This document shows, piece after piece, positions 18,580 to 27,615 of a DNA stretch of 55,323 bases. The stretch's first letter is position 1, and each line of letters begins with the position of its first letter. A program made the position numbers and the translations under genes. The stretch spans positions 1 to 55,323 of the forward strand of contig JBJETR010000022.1 of assembly GCA_051883415.1 (NCBI GenBank). Reading direction: 5' to 3'. Under the pieces are notes generated by a model. The model was not told where the DNA came from. It saw only the letters and a program-made list of their open reading frames with translations, and did not search any database. The stretch is from HGM11368 sp051883415. Its GTDB lineage: Bacteria; Bacillota; Clostridia; Christensenellales; UBA3700.

Positions 18580-20118
18580 TTAGTGTTTGAAGTGCCTATC
18601 GCCTGTAAATACCATAGCAATGCCGTATCTATTGCAAGCGTCAATGCTGAGTTGGTCGTTTCTACTTCCGCCGGGTTGCATTATTGCGGCAATTTTGCCT
18701 TGGTGAGCTGCCTCTACGCAGTCGTCGAACGGGAAGAAAGCGTCGGAAGCAAGCACCGCCCCTTCAGTTGAGGTCAAAGAATGCTCGATAGCTTGCTTGG
18801 TAGCCCTTATTCTATTGACCTGACCTCCGCCTATACCGAGGATAGTCTTGTCCTTAGCCACCACGATAGCGTTGGACTTGGTGTGCTTGACAACTTTCAT
18901 CGCAAATATCAAGTCTTCCATTTGCTCTTTGGTGACTTTCTTTTCGGTTACGTCCACGACCTTATCCATATCCACGACCATTTTGTCGTACTCTTGCACG
19001 AGAAGACCTCCAAGCACCTTCTTCATATCGTATGAGCCTTGTGGGATTGGGCTTGCTATACCGTCGAGTTTGAGCAGTCTGATATTAGGCTTTTGGGTGA
19101 GGATTGCAAGTGCGTCCTCATCGAAGTCGGGAGCTACTACTATCTCGATAAAGATTTTATGGATTTGCTCGGCAGTCGCCTTGTCGATAGTTCTGTTGGC
19201 AGCCACTATTCCGCCGAAGATAGATGTTGGATCTGCCGCATTAGCTTTGTAAAAAGCCTCGGAGATAGTCTCGGCGGTAGCCACTCCGCAAGGGTTGGCG
19301 TGCTTTACGGCAACGATAGTCGGCTCGTCGAATTCTCTAAGCAAGTCGAGTGCGCCGTTGGTGTCGTTGATATTGTTATAGCTGAGTTCCTTGCCGTGAA
19401 GTTGGACGGCGGTAGCAAGCGAGCCCTTGACGTCGAAGGCTTCCTTGTAGAAAACTGCGTTTTGGTGAGGGTTTTCGCCGTAGCGCATATCTTGCGCCTT
19501 GTCAAAAGCCATGGTAAATTGGTCTGGGAATTCGATGCCGAGTTTGCTTCTGAGATAGTTGGCGATGAGGGTATCGTAATATGAGGTATGTTGATATACC
19601 TTGTACATAAGATAGAACTTGGTTTCTTTCTTTATCTCGCCCTCTTCGAGTTCCGTCAAAACCTTGGCATAGTCGGCAGGATCGACCACGACTGCAACGT
19701 CTTGGTAGTTTTTAGCCGCACTTCTGAGCATCGTAGGTCCGCCGATGTCGATATTTTCGATAGCGGTCTGCAAGTCAACGTTAGGCTTGGACACGGTAGC
19801 TTTGAAAGGATAGAGGTTTACCACCACGATATCTATAGTATTGATATTCATCTTTTCAAGAAAAGCCATGTGCTCGGCGTTATCTCTCATAGCCAAAAGA
19901 CCGGCGTGCACGTTAGGGTGCAAGGTCTTTACTCTGCCGTCGAGGCACTCGGGGAAGCCCGTTATCGAACTGATATCGATTGCGTCAAGTCCCGCTTCTT
20001 TGAGGACCTTGAGCGTTCCTCCCGTAGAGATAATCTCGTAGCCGAAGCCCACGAGGCGAGAGGCAAAGTCAACGATGCCACTCTTGTCAGATACGCTTAT
20101 CAATGCTCTTTTTTTCAT
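18580..20118 (-). CDS. purH: bifunctional AICAR formyltransferase / IMP cyclohydrolase
   Basis: PurH carries out the last two steps of IMP synthesis. The N-terminal IMP cyclohydrolase (about residues 1-195) begins ALISVSDKSGIVDFA and contains SITGFPECLDGRVKTLHP. The AICAR transformylase part has QDMRYGENPHQNAVFY, the catalytic VAVKHANPCGVA and the C-terminal AHQGKIAAIMQPGGSRND. The 512-aa length is normal. The gene lies 24 bp after purN. Confidence 0.97.
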   Translation of the reverse strand: MKKRALISVSDKSGIVDFASRLVGFGYEIISTGGTLKVLKEAGLDAIDISSITGFPECLDGRVKTLHPNVHAGLLAMRDNAEHMAFLEKMNINTIDIVVVNLYPFKATVSKPNVDLQTAIENIDIGGPTMLRSAAKNYQDVAVVVDPADYAKVLTELEEGEIKKETKFYLMYKVYQHTSYYDTLIANYLRSKLGIEFPDQFTMAFDKAQDMRYGENPHQNAVFYKEAFDVKGSLATAVQLHGKELSYNNINDTNGALDLLREFDEPTIVAVKHANPCGVATAETISEAFYKANAADPTSIFGGIVAANRTIDKATAEQIHKIFIEIVVAPDFDEDALAILTQKPNIRLLKLDGIASPIPQGSYDMKKVLGGLLVQEYDKMVVDMDKVVDVTEKKVTKEQMEDLIFAMKVVKHTKSNAIVVAKDKTILGIGGGQVNRIRATKQAIEHSLTSTEGAVLASDAFFPFDDCVEAAHQGKIAAIMQPGGSRNDQLSIDACNRYGIAMVFTGDRHFKH

Positions 20119-20142
20119 TTTATTTCTCCTTATACGTATTGA

Positions 20143-20721
20143 TTATTTACACAATTTTGCCACGACCGACGGCAAAAGAATATGTTCTTGTATTAGCACT
20201 CTCTCTTGCAAGGTTTGAGGAGTGTCGCCCTCTAAGACGGGCACTTTGACTTGAGCGATTATCTCGCCCGTATCGGCGCCCTCGTCCACGAAGTGTACCG
20301 TAGCGCCGCTCTCTTTTTCGCCCGCTTGCAAAACGGCTGTATGCACCTTGAGTCCGTACATGCCCTTTCCGCAAAACTTAGGTATGAGCGATGGGTGAAT
20401 ATTGATAATCCTGCCTCTATACTTGTCCACAAGGCATGGGGTGACTATCGCTAGATACCCCGCCAGCACCACCAAATCGACTTCTTTGTCGCCAAGGTAT
20501 TCTATGATAGCCCTATCTCTGTCCTCGGCGTCCTTGTAGTCGGCTAGCTTATAGATTCTGCTCTCGATGCCGTGTTTCTTAGCTCTATCAAGTGCGCCTA
20601 TGCCGTCCTTGTTGGTTACCACGGCTACGACTTCGCCATTGATGAGTCCGCTCTCGCATCCGTCTATCACCGACTGCATGTCACTGCCGCCACCCGAAGC
20701 GAATATTGCTATTCTCTTCAT
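20143..20721 (-). CDS. purN: phosphoribosylglycinamide formyltransferase
   Basis: PurN formylates GAR with 10-formyl-tetrahydrofolate. Seen: the start MKRIAIFASGGGSDMQSVID, VLAGYLAIVTPCLVDKYRGRIINIHPSLIPKFCGKGMYG with the catalytic Asn-His-Ser region, and GATVHFVDEGADTGEIIAQ with the catalytic Asp. The 192-aa length is normal. It overlaps the purM stop by 4 bp (ATGA). Confidence 0.96.
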   Translation of the reverse strand: MKRIAIFASGGGSDMQSVIDGCESGLINGEVVAVVTNKDGIGALDRAKKHGIESRIYKLADYKDAEDRDRAIIEYLGDKEVDLVVLAGYLAIVTPCLVDKYRGRIINIHPSLIPKFCGKGMYGLKVHTAVLQAGEKESGATVHFVDEGADTGEIIAQVKVPVLEGDTPQTLQERVLIQEHILLPSVVAKLCK

Positions 20722-21590
20722 AGCTCTACGCCCTCTTTGTCGGTAACTTCGCCTATGATATAAGCCTTTTCGCCCATAGCATTGAGTTCATCTGTGACTG
20801 CGTTAGCTATTTGTGGAGCAACTGCCAGCACCATACCAATACCCATATTGAAGGTGTTGCACATTTTGGTGTCGTCGATGCCCGCAATCTCTTGCAAAGC
20901 CTTGAAGAGTTTAGGCAACGGATAGCTGCTTCTATCGATATGCACGCCCATACCCTTAGGAATGATACGAGGCACGTTTTCGATAAAGCCACCGCCCGTG
21001 ATATGCGCAATACCCTTGATTTCGAATTTTTCTATAATGCTAAGAATCGTCTTGACGTAAATTCTCGTAGGAGTCAACACCACTTCGGCAGGGGTGCAAC
21101 CCAGCGTCTCGTTGTACTTATTGAGGCTCTCCTTGTCCTCGCCAAAGAGCTTTCTGACTAGAGAATAACCGTTAGAATGGATACCGCTACTAGCTAAGCC
21201 TATGAGTTTATCGCCCACCTTGATTTTTTTGCCGTTGATAATCTTCTTTTTGTTGACGATACCTACCGCAAAGCCCGCAATATCGTATTCGTCCTTGGCA
21301 TAGAAGCCCGGCATCTCGGCAGTTTCGCCACCTATGAGTGCACAACCCGATAGGCAACAACCTTCAGCCACGCCCTTGACGATAGTAGCCACTTTGTTAG
21401 GCTCCAACTTAGATAGAGCGATGTAGTCTAAGAACAACAGTGGTTTTGCGCCTTGACAAACGATATCGTTGACGCACATAGCCACGGCGTCTATGCCGAT
21501 AGTGTCGTGCTTGTCCAATACGAAGGCGTATTTGAGTTTCGTACCCACGCCGTCGGTACCCGCCACCAAGCAATCTCCGTCCTCTCTGTC
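20718..21590 (-). CDS. purM: phosphoribosylformylglycinamidine cyclo-ligase (AIR synthetase), 5' end lost in the assembly gap
   Basis: PurM cyclises FGAM to AIR with ATP. The 290 codons present include AGTDGVGTKLKYAF, CVNDIVCQGAKPLLFLDYIA, GCALIGGETAEMPGFY, SSGIHSNGYSLVRKL and HITGGGFIENVPRIIP. Compared with the usual length of about 345 aa, roughly the first 50 residues are missing upstream of the gap. The reading frame appears to run on through the Ns into purE, but this continuity is an artefact. Confidence 0.95.
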   Translation of the reverse strand, partial: DREDGDCLVAGTDGVGTKLKYAFVLDKHDTIGIDAVAMCVNDIVCQGAKPLLFLDYIALSKLEPNKVATIVKGVAEGCCLSGCALIGGETAEMPGFYAKDEYDIAGFAVGIVNKKKIINGKKIKVGDKLIGLASSGIHSNGYSLVRKLFGEDKESLNKYNETLGCTPAEVVLTPTRIYVKTILSIIEKFEIKGIAHITGGGFIENVPRIIPKGMGVHIDRSSYPLPKLFKALQEIAGIDDTKMCNTFNMGIGMVLAVAPQIANAVTDELNAMGEKAYIIGEVTDKEGVEL

Positions 21591-21690
21591 NNNNNNNNNN
21601 NNNNNNNNNNNNNNNNNNNNNNNNNNNNNNNNNNNNNNNNNNNNNNNNNNNNNNNNNNNNNNNNNNNNNNNNNNNNNNNNNNNNNNNNNN
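21591..21690. other. assembly gap of 100 Ns within the purine operon
   Basis: Exactly 100 Ns. The missing purM start needs at least about 150 bp, plus the purE stop, so 100 cannot be the true length and is presumably a scaffolding placeholder. Further purine genes such as purC or purF, absent from the rest of the operon, may lie here. Confidence 0.95.
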
Positions 21691-22175
21691 ACGAGTTGTT
21701 GTAGTTTGGCGTCGTCGCCGTTGATTTTGTCCGCCATATCTTGCTTGTACTTTTTCATCTTTTCGCCAAGCTCGGGATATTTGATAGACAGCATTTGTAT
21801 AGCGAGCAGTCCCGCATTGAGTCCGCCGTTGATAGCCACGCAAGCCACAGGGATACCCGACGGCATTTGCACCATAGAGAGCAGGCTGTCCAATCCGTCC
21901 ATAGTGGAGCTCTTGACAGGTAGTCCTATGATTGGTAGCGACGTATATGCGGCAATCACTCCGCCTAGGTGAGCCGCTTTGCCCGCAGCGCAAATTATCG
22001 CTTCGATACCGTTAGCCTCGGCATTACAAGCATACTCGTGAGCCTCGTTAGGCGTACGGTGCGCAGAGATAACTCTGGCGTCGACTTCCACGCCGAATTT
22101 TTTTAGTATTTCGATTGCAGGTTTTACTACGTCAAGGTCGCTGAGGCTACCCATAACAACGCCAACTTTTGCCAT
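21691..22175 (-). CDS. purE: N5-carboxyaminoimidazole ribonucleotide mutase, 3' end cut by the assembly gap
   Basis: PurE interconverts N5-CAIR and CAIR. About 161 residues are present, nearly the whole protein. Seen: the start KVGVVMGSLSDLDVVKPA, VISAHRTPNEAHEYA with the catalytic His, CAAGKAAHLGGVIAAYTSLPIIGLPV, and MPSGIPVACVAINGGLNAGLLA. It is the first visible gene of the purine operon. An AGGAG ribosome binding site lies upstream, and further up TTGCAA and TAGTAT with an 18-bp spacer form a plausible promoter near 22240-22270. I found no purine riboswitch there. Confidence 0.95.
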
Positions 22176-22742
22176 ATTTTTCTCCTAAAAGTTTGTCAAA
22201 ATAAATTAGAAAAAAGATAAATAATCTTACTGCCCATATACTACCATATTTCGATAGTTTTTTGCAAGGAAAAAGCCCCAAAATAAAATATTTTTATCCA
22301 AATTGCTTAATTTGCATATTTTTGTCGATTTTTTGGTTTTTTAACGGTTTTTTTCTCAATTTTGGGCAGTTATCCACAGCATTATCCACATTTGACCTCA
22401 GTTATCCACATTCCAAAAAGTCGATTTTTTATCGCACTTTGCCAACAAGTATCGGTTTTTCACCAAAATTATCAAGCCAAATATTGCCGACTTTTCCACA
22501 TGCAATTTTAGCTAATTTTATGCAACTTCCACCCTTATTTCTATCCAAAATCTAACGCAATTTGTCTATATTTTCTTTCAATGCAACTTCCCACTCATCT
22601 TCCCTTCAATTTTTGCTATGCTCCAAATGCAATTTGTGTCGCTTTTACTCTACTTGCGACAATCTTTTTCTCCATACCCCTTTCAACTCTTTCATTGCAA
22701 AAAAATTGCCAACACGGTTTGGCTTTTTTGTATAGTTTATAT
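22176..22742. other. 567-bp gene-free region upstream of purE
   Basis: It holds no credible gene on either strand. It contains the purE leader and promoter region at its left end, the DnaA-box cluster in the middle, and to its right a T/C-rich stretch with several copies of TGCAA(C/T)TT (22501, 22521, 22582, 22628 and a variant near 22556). A near-match TTTTCCACA occurs at 22492-22500. Confidence 0.7.
22370..22410 (+). promoter_or_regulatory. cluster of three perfect DnaA boxes
   Basis: TTATCCACA occurs three times in the same orientation at 22370-22378, 22382-22390 and 22402-22410, with starts 12 and 20 bp apart. TTATCCACA is the consensus high-affinity DnaA site. The cluster could titrate DnaA, regulate nearby transcription or reflect a replication role. 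Gene orientation does not switch here, which argues against oriC. Confidence 0.7.
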
Positions 22743-25700
22743 TTATCCTATCGGAAGTCCACCTTCTTTGGCTCTCCACAAAGACAAGACTTTGCTTGCT
22801 TTATCATCAAAGTGGTGTTTGATTTCGCCCAATACTCTATCGGAGATTTTGACCTTGTGAAAGTATTGTTTGAGTGTCTTGATCACCTCTCTTGCCTCGT
22901 CCACCTCAGTATCGCCGTACAAGCACTCGTATATATCTTCTACGACGGTATGATTGACTACGTAGTCGGCTATCTCAACGCCTACTCTTGTGTATTCGCC
23001 CTTGTCCGCCTTGTTTAAGCCTTTCCAAAGTCGGTCTATCAACTCGTTTGTTCCTTTGACAGTTCCTACCATACCTTTGTCCTCGAATACAAGCCTCTCT
23101 TCTATATCGGCTATTATCTTCTTGGCTTCGTCTTTGGTAAATATCTTGTCGGTGGTAAGGTTGCCCTTTGCCTTAATTATATCCCCAACTTGGCTTGGTG
23201 CAGGCGACTTGCGAGATTGTTTTATATCGGTAGGATTTTTTGAAACAAAATCTTGACTTTTTATATCTATCTTGCGTATAATAGTATCAGAAGCCAAGTT
23301 TGTTATAACGTCGGACAATTGGAGTCCGGGGTTCACTGATACTCTTTGGCTTCTTTTTTTATCCCAAAAAAGTATTTTATCATTATCAATGAATTTTTTT
23401 ATATAATTATAAAAATTGTCTTTTCCATATGCACTTGTCATTACATTGGCTTGAATGACAACATTCTCCAATCTTCCTACGCCGTTTACTTTAATCGCTA
23501 CAATAACAGGTCTTCTTTGTTTATCTATTGCTTGCGTTATCAAAACAACGCTATCATCTCTCGTTAGGCTCTCGGCTATCAATGCAGGTTTCTCTATAAG
23601 TTTTGGTAGTTGTTTTATTATGTCTATACCTAACCCGTGATAGTTTAGACCTTTTTTACCACTCTCATTTACCGTTGTATCCAAATGTCGTGCAGTCATC
23701 AAAATAGGCAATTTTGGCAAACCAACGTCTTGCAATATTTGTGGTGTGTCCATAATTTTGAGATGCGTTGACGTAGTATCTTTTCCGCCCAATATATCGT
23801 CTACTTGCTCAGCAAATGGCTTGATAGAGTACCTTATATCTAGGTCGCTCGTGGGGTTGAGATTGGTTGTGAGTTTGATTTGATTCGGTTCAAAAGCCAC
23901 AACCATTTTACTTGTGCCATCATCAATTATAATACTGTCAGCTTTTAACGCATCATAATCATCCAAAATAGCTCCTTGAAAAGCATCCCAAAATCCTATA
24001 CAATCATCATCAGTTAGAGCTTTTCTAGGGTATCCGTTCTTTTTCAAATATTCGTTATTTATTATAAGTGGTTTTTCCCCTAAAATATAGCAAGGAAGCA
24101 CTCTACCTTTTTCTCTACTAAATTCTGAGGTGGCATAATCTTCTGCTATGCTTTTTCTATCAATAAAGAAGAAACCTCTATCGTCAAAAGAAAAGCGTGA
24201 GCCTATAAACTCTTTACTAAATTTATAAAACTCATTCTTTGGAGTTCCGTGATAAACTACGAGCAAATTGCCTTGCTCGTCTCTTACCTTGCTATCTCTA
24301 AAATATTCCGCTTGTTGTTGGGTTAATTCATTGCCTTGACTGTCTTTGAGAGAATAATCTAATCTTCTATTTCCTCGATTCCCATCTTCTCGAGAAACTC
24401 TTTCTTCGTAATTTTGGGATTGTCCATTATCAACTGATAACTCTTCTCCAAATTCTTGTCCTCTATTGCTTCCCCAATAGTTATCATATTTATCCTCAAA
24501 CCTTGAAGATAGTCCATCACTAATATACCCTTTTGATACTGATTCATTATTAGTTCTCCTTACAAATTCTGCTCTCAAATCATCATTTGAGATAGTTCTT
24601 GTTATTCTTACTCCAAATCTAATTTCCCCATTATCTTTTGCGGAATCGATAATATAAATTGTCTTTCCTTTTTCAATGGCAATTCCGTCAGCTACGCTAT
24701 CCTCAATGCCTTCATACAGTCTTGATAATTCTTTTTTAATAAATCTTACGTTATCTTGACCTATTTTGCTATAAGGAATATAGCGTGCTGTTTTTCTTGA
24801 ATATTGAGTTAAGATTGCATAATTATTATACTGCACTTCTCGGTTTTGGTCAACCTCTCCTTGGACTTGCTTATTATTTTCTCTACCTTGCTCTATGCTT
24901 TGTATGAGGTTTTGTCTTCCGTGGTCGTATGCACTACGCAAGTACATGTTTTCCGCCAAAGTAAGTACCTTGTACTCGGCTCTTTGCTCTCCGCTCATCT
25001 TGAATAGTTTGATAAGGTTTTGTATCTTCTTGACAAAGCGCATAGCAATGTTAGGTTGCTCCTCTACAACCTTGTCTATAAACTGCTCGTTGCCTATCAG
25101 CTCTTCCGTCAATAGTGCCGTAAGTTCGCTATCTACCGTCTTTTGGTCGCTACCTTGGTATCTCTCCAATATCTCTTGTTGACGAGTATCGAGTATTCCT
25201 TTGCCCTCGGCAACCTTACGCACAATGTCCGCCAAGACTTTATACGTCTCGGTGTCTTCGTTGGTATGCAATATCTCGTGTACTATTGCCTTAGTCCAAT
25301 TACCGTTCTCGAAGGTATCTTTGCCAACGTAGATATTCTTGCCGTTGACGACTACGCCGTTGAACATAGGGTTTTCGTCCACTACGACCAAGTTGAGATT
25401 GTTTAGTCCAATCTTGCTCATTGTTGACGTAAACTTTTTGGCTTTGACAACGCTTTTTTGTGCCTTGTCCGACAACTCCCCTTGATACACTTGGATAGGC
25501 TTGCTCTCCGCAGTTGCTTGCTCTATACTTACGTTGTTTCTTTGAGCATATTCTTTGACCATATTATCCGTTAGGCTTTGAATATCGCTATTGATAACGT
25601 TTACGTCCGCCCCCATAGATACGTACCTCGTATCGTATACCCTTGCAAGTTCCATATTGCCGTTGTAAGCGTTGTTGTAGTTGTCCGTGAGAGTTCCGTC

Positions 25701-26135
25701 GGCATTGAACATTCCGCCCAAATTATGCTTGTCTATGTACTTGGCACGCTTGTCTTCGCTCATATTGGCAAGTTCTTGGCTTATCGTCTTCAACGTCTCC
25801 GCCTTGGCTTGCGACACCTTTTCTACCGTGGCTTTGTCGTTGTTATCCCAACCCTTCTTCAAAGCCTCGTCATAGGTGGCTACGTTTTCAAGTTCGCTCG
25901 GTATAACGGTGTTGACACCCGCAACCTTTTTGACTGCCGTTTGTGCTCCGCCGTATGCCAACGAAGTCAACGCACCTATCAAGCCCGCCTCAACTACCGA
26001 CTCTACCGTCGCACTATCGGCTTGCTTGTCGTAGGTCAATCTTTTGAGGTATGGCGATACTATCTCGCTTACCATTTCTTCCGCACCTTCGCCCGCACGA
26101 CAATTTTGCGCACAAAAAAGGTCGGTATATTTCAA
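22743..26135 (-). CDS. fragment of a phage-type polyvalent protein: HEXXH metallopeptidase, ART-like and MuF-C-like regions
   Basis: A 1130-codon open frame of the kind found in phages and integrative elements of Clostridia. Regions in order: an EEMVSEIVSPYLKRLTYD segment (about 19-36) typical of such proteins; a zincin-like motif VHEILHTNE (HEXXH, about 285-293); a segment LTQQQAEYFRDSKVRDEQGNLLVVYHGTP followed by RGFFFIDRKSIAEDYA (about 604-668), resembling ADP-ribosyltransferase-like PolyVal domains; a MuF-C-like region (about 795-960); and a helical tail ending abruptly at WRAKEGGLPIG. No head, portal or tail genes surround it. The nominal TTG start lies in the gdhA terminator. An internal ATG at 26075 is the first alternative, with only a weak ribosome binding site. 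I take it as a remnant lacking both natural ends, though the frame is intact. Domain names rest on remembered motifs. Confidence 0.65.
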   Translation of the reverse strand: MKYTDLFCAQNCRAGEGAEEMVSEIVSPYLKRLTYDKQADSATVESVVEAGLIGALTSLAYGGAQTAVKKVAGVNTVIPSELENVATYDEALKKGWDNNDKATVEKVSQAKAETLKTISQELANMSEDKRAKYIDKHNLGGMFNADGTLTDNYNNAYNGNMELARVYDTRYVSMGADVNVINSDIQSLTDNMVKEYAQRNNVSIEQATAESKPIQVYQGELSDKAQKSVVKAKKFTSTMSKIGLNNLNLVVVDENPMFNGVVVNGKNIYVGKDTFENGNWTKAIVHEILHTNEDTETYKVLADIVRKVAEGKGILDTRQQEILERYQGSDQKTVDSELTALLTEELIGNEQFIDKVVEEQPNIAMRFVKKIQNLIKLFKMSGEQRAEYKVLTLAENMYLRSAYDHGRQNLIQSIEQGRENNKQVQGEVDQNREVQYNNYAILTQYSRKTARYIPYSKIGQDNVRFIKKELSRLYEGIEDSVADGIAIEKGKTIYIIDSAKDNGEIRFGVRITRTISNDDLRAEFVRRTNNESVSKGYISDGLSSRFEDKYDNYWGSNRGQEFGEELSVDNGQSQNYEERVSREDGNRGNRRLDYSLKDSQGNELTQQQAEYFRDSKVRDEQGNLLVVYHGTPKNEFYKFSKEFIGSRFSFDDRGFFFIDRKSIAEDYATSEFSREKGRVLPCYILGEKPLIINNEYLKKNGYPRKALTDDDCIGFWDAFQGAILDDYDALKADSIIIDDGTSKMVVAFEPNQIKLTTNLNPTSDLDIRYSIKPFAEQVDDILGGKDTTSTHLKIMDTPQILQDVGLPKLPILMTARHLDTTVNESGKKGLNYHGLGIDIIKQLPKLIEKPALIAESLTRDDSVVLITQAIDKQRRPVIVAIKVNGVGRLENVVIQANVMTSAYGKDNFYNYIKKFIDNDKILFWDKKRSQRVSVNPGLQLSDVITNLASDTIIRKIDIKSQDFVSKNPTDIKQSRKSPAPSQVGDIIKAKGNLTTDKIFTKDEAKKIIADIEERLVFEDKGMVGTVKGTNELIDRLWKGLNKADKGEYTRVGVEIADYVVNHTVVEDIYECLYGDTEVDEAREVIKTLKQYFHKVKISDRVLGEIKHHFDDKASKVLSLWRAKEGGLPIG

Positions 26136-26141
26136 CCGACC
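26120..26141 (-). terminator. terminator of gdhA
   Basis: On the minus strand GGTCGGT-tgaaatat-ACCGACC is followed by TTTTTT, 23 bp past the gdhA stop. It overlaps the nominal first codons of the downstream polyvalent-protein frame. Confidence 0.85.
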
Positions 26142-26163
26142 GATTTTATTTGATTTTGGTAGA

Positions 26164-27501
26164 TTAGCACACGCCTTGGATAATCATAGACGAAGCAACC
26201 TTCTCAAAGCCCGCAATGTTAGCGCCCGCGATATAGTCGCCGTCAAGACCGTATCTCATAGCAGCGTCCTTGATGTTGTGGAAGATGTTGACCATGATAT
26301 GTTTTAGTCTGCTGTCCACTTCTTCGAAGGACCAATACGTTCTCATAGAAGATTGAGCCATTTCCAATGCGCTACAAGCAACACCGCCGGCGTTAGCAGC
26401 CTTAGCAGGAGCAAAGAGCACGCCATTCTTTTGGAAGTACTCTGCAGCCTCGATACTGCAAGGCATGTTTGCGCCCTCGCCCACAGCAAGCACGCCGTTA
26501 GCAACGAGAGTCTTAGCGCTATCGAGGTCGATTTCGTTTTGGGTTGCGCAAGGGAGAGCGTAGTCGCATTTGATATTCCAAATACCCTTGCAACCTTCCA
26601 CGTACTTAGCGCTAGGCTTATAGTTGATATAGGTGGAGATTCTCTCTCTCTTGACTTCTTTGATAGTCTTGATGACGTCGAGGTCGATACCGTCGGCGTC
26701 GTACACGTAGCCGTTACTATCGCTCATAGCCACAACTTTAGCGCCGAGTTGGGTTGCCTTTTCGTGAGCGTAGATAGCCACGTTACCGCTACCGCTGATT
26801 ACGCAAATTTTGCCCGAGAAGTCGAGGTTCTTTTCTTTGAGCATCTCTTCCATTAGGTAGATAAGACCATAACCCGTAGCTTGAGTTCTCACCAAAGAAC
26901 CACCGTAGGTCAAGCCTCTACCCGTAAGCACGCCTGTATGCTCGTTGACAAGCTTTTTGTAATAACCGAACATATATCCGATTTCTCTACCGCCTACGCC
27001 GATATCACCTGCAGGCACGTCGGTGTCCGCGCCGATATGTCTATATAGCTCCGACATAAAGGACTGACAAAATCTCATTACTTCGCTATCGCTCTTGCCC
27101 TTAGGATCAAAGTCGCTACCGCCCTTACCGCCGCCGATAGGCAAACCCGTGAGGGAGTTTTTGAAAATTTGCTCGAAGCCCAAGAACTTGATAACAGACA
27201 AGTTGACGTTGTTTCTAAATCTTATACCGCCCTTATAAGGTCCGATAGCGCTGTTAAATTGCACACGGTAGCCTTTGTTGACGTGGATTTTGCCGTTGTC
27301 GTCTTGCCAAGGTACTCTAAACATAATAATTCTTTCAGGTTCTACCAACATTTCGAGTAGACCTTTTTCTTCATACTCGGGGTGTTTGTCGAAGACTATC
27401 GACAAAGACTTGAGTATTTCCGTTGCCGCCTGATGAAATTCCGGTTCATTCGGATTGCGCTTGATAAGATCTGCAAGCACTCTTTCTACGTAAGCGTTCA
27501 T
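26164..27501 (-). CDS. gdhA: NADP-type glutamate dehydrogenase
   Basis: GdhA makes glutamate from 2-oxoglutarate and ammonium. The 445-aa length fits the small hexameric class. Seen: GYRVQFNSAIGPYKGGIRFRNNVNLSVIKFLGFEQIFKNSLTGLPIGGGKGG with the catalytic lysines, DVPAGDIGVGGREIGYMFG, RTQATGYGL, and the dinucleotide-binding ISGSGNVAIYAHEKA with GEGANMP later. Preference for NADP is inferred from class resemblance. A strong AAGGAG ribosome binding site precedes the ATG. It is transcribed alone, divergent from the WYL regulator. A promoter candidate (TTGTAT, 18 bp, TATATT) lies near 27540-27570. Confidence 0.95.
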   Translation of the reverse strand: MNAYVERVLADLIKRNPNEPEFHQAATEILKSLSIVFDKHPEYEEKGLLEMLVEPERIIMFRVPWQDDNGKIHVNKGYRVQFNSAIGPYKGGIRFRNNVNLSVIKFLGFEQIFKNSLTGLPIGGGKGGSDFDPKGKSDSEVMRFCQSFMSELYRHIGADTDVPAGDIGVGGREIGYMFGYYKKLVNEHTGVLTGRGLTYGGSLVRTQATGYGLIYLMEEMLKEKNLDFSGKICVISGSGNVAIYAHEKATQLGAKVVAMSDSNGYVYDADGIDLDVIKTIKEVKRERISTYINYKPSAKYVEGCKGIWNIKCDYALPCATQNEIDLDSAKTLVANGVLAVGEGANMPCSIEAAEYFQKNGVLFAPAKAANAGGVACSALEMAQSSMRTYWSFEEVDSRLKHIMVNIFHNIKDAAMRYGLDGDYIAGANIAGFEKVASSMIIQGVC

Positions 27502-27615
27502 AAATAATATCTCCTTATTAGATTAACAAAAAAAATATATCACAATTTTTTTTTGACATACAAGTATTTTTTTATATTTTTCCGCAGTTTTTAGCATTTT
27601 ATTTTACAAATAACG

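Noticed and set aside
20718..22175. A single 485-codon PurE-PurM fusion gene
   Set aside because: It depends on reading through 100 Ns; the missing residues do not fit the gap and these are separate genes in known operons.
22176..22300. Purine riboswitch upstream of purE
   Set aside because: I looked for the conserved purine aptamer junction blocks on the minus strand and did not find them.
22176..22742. Chromosomal origin of replication
   Set aside because: DnaA boxes and AT-richness fit, but dnaA/dnaN are absent and genes on both sides run in the same direction, so there is no strand-bias switch.
24359..24547. 62-codon frame (MNQYQKGILVMDYLQG...) as a separate gene
   Set aside because: It lies wholly inside the large polyvalent-protein frame on the same strand in another phase, with no convincing ribosome binding site.
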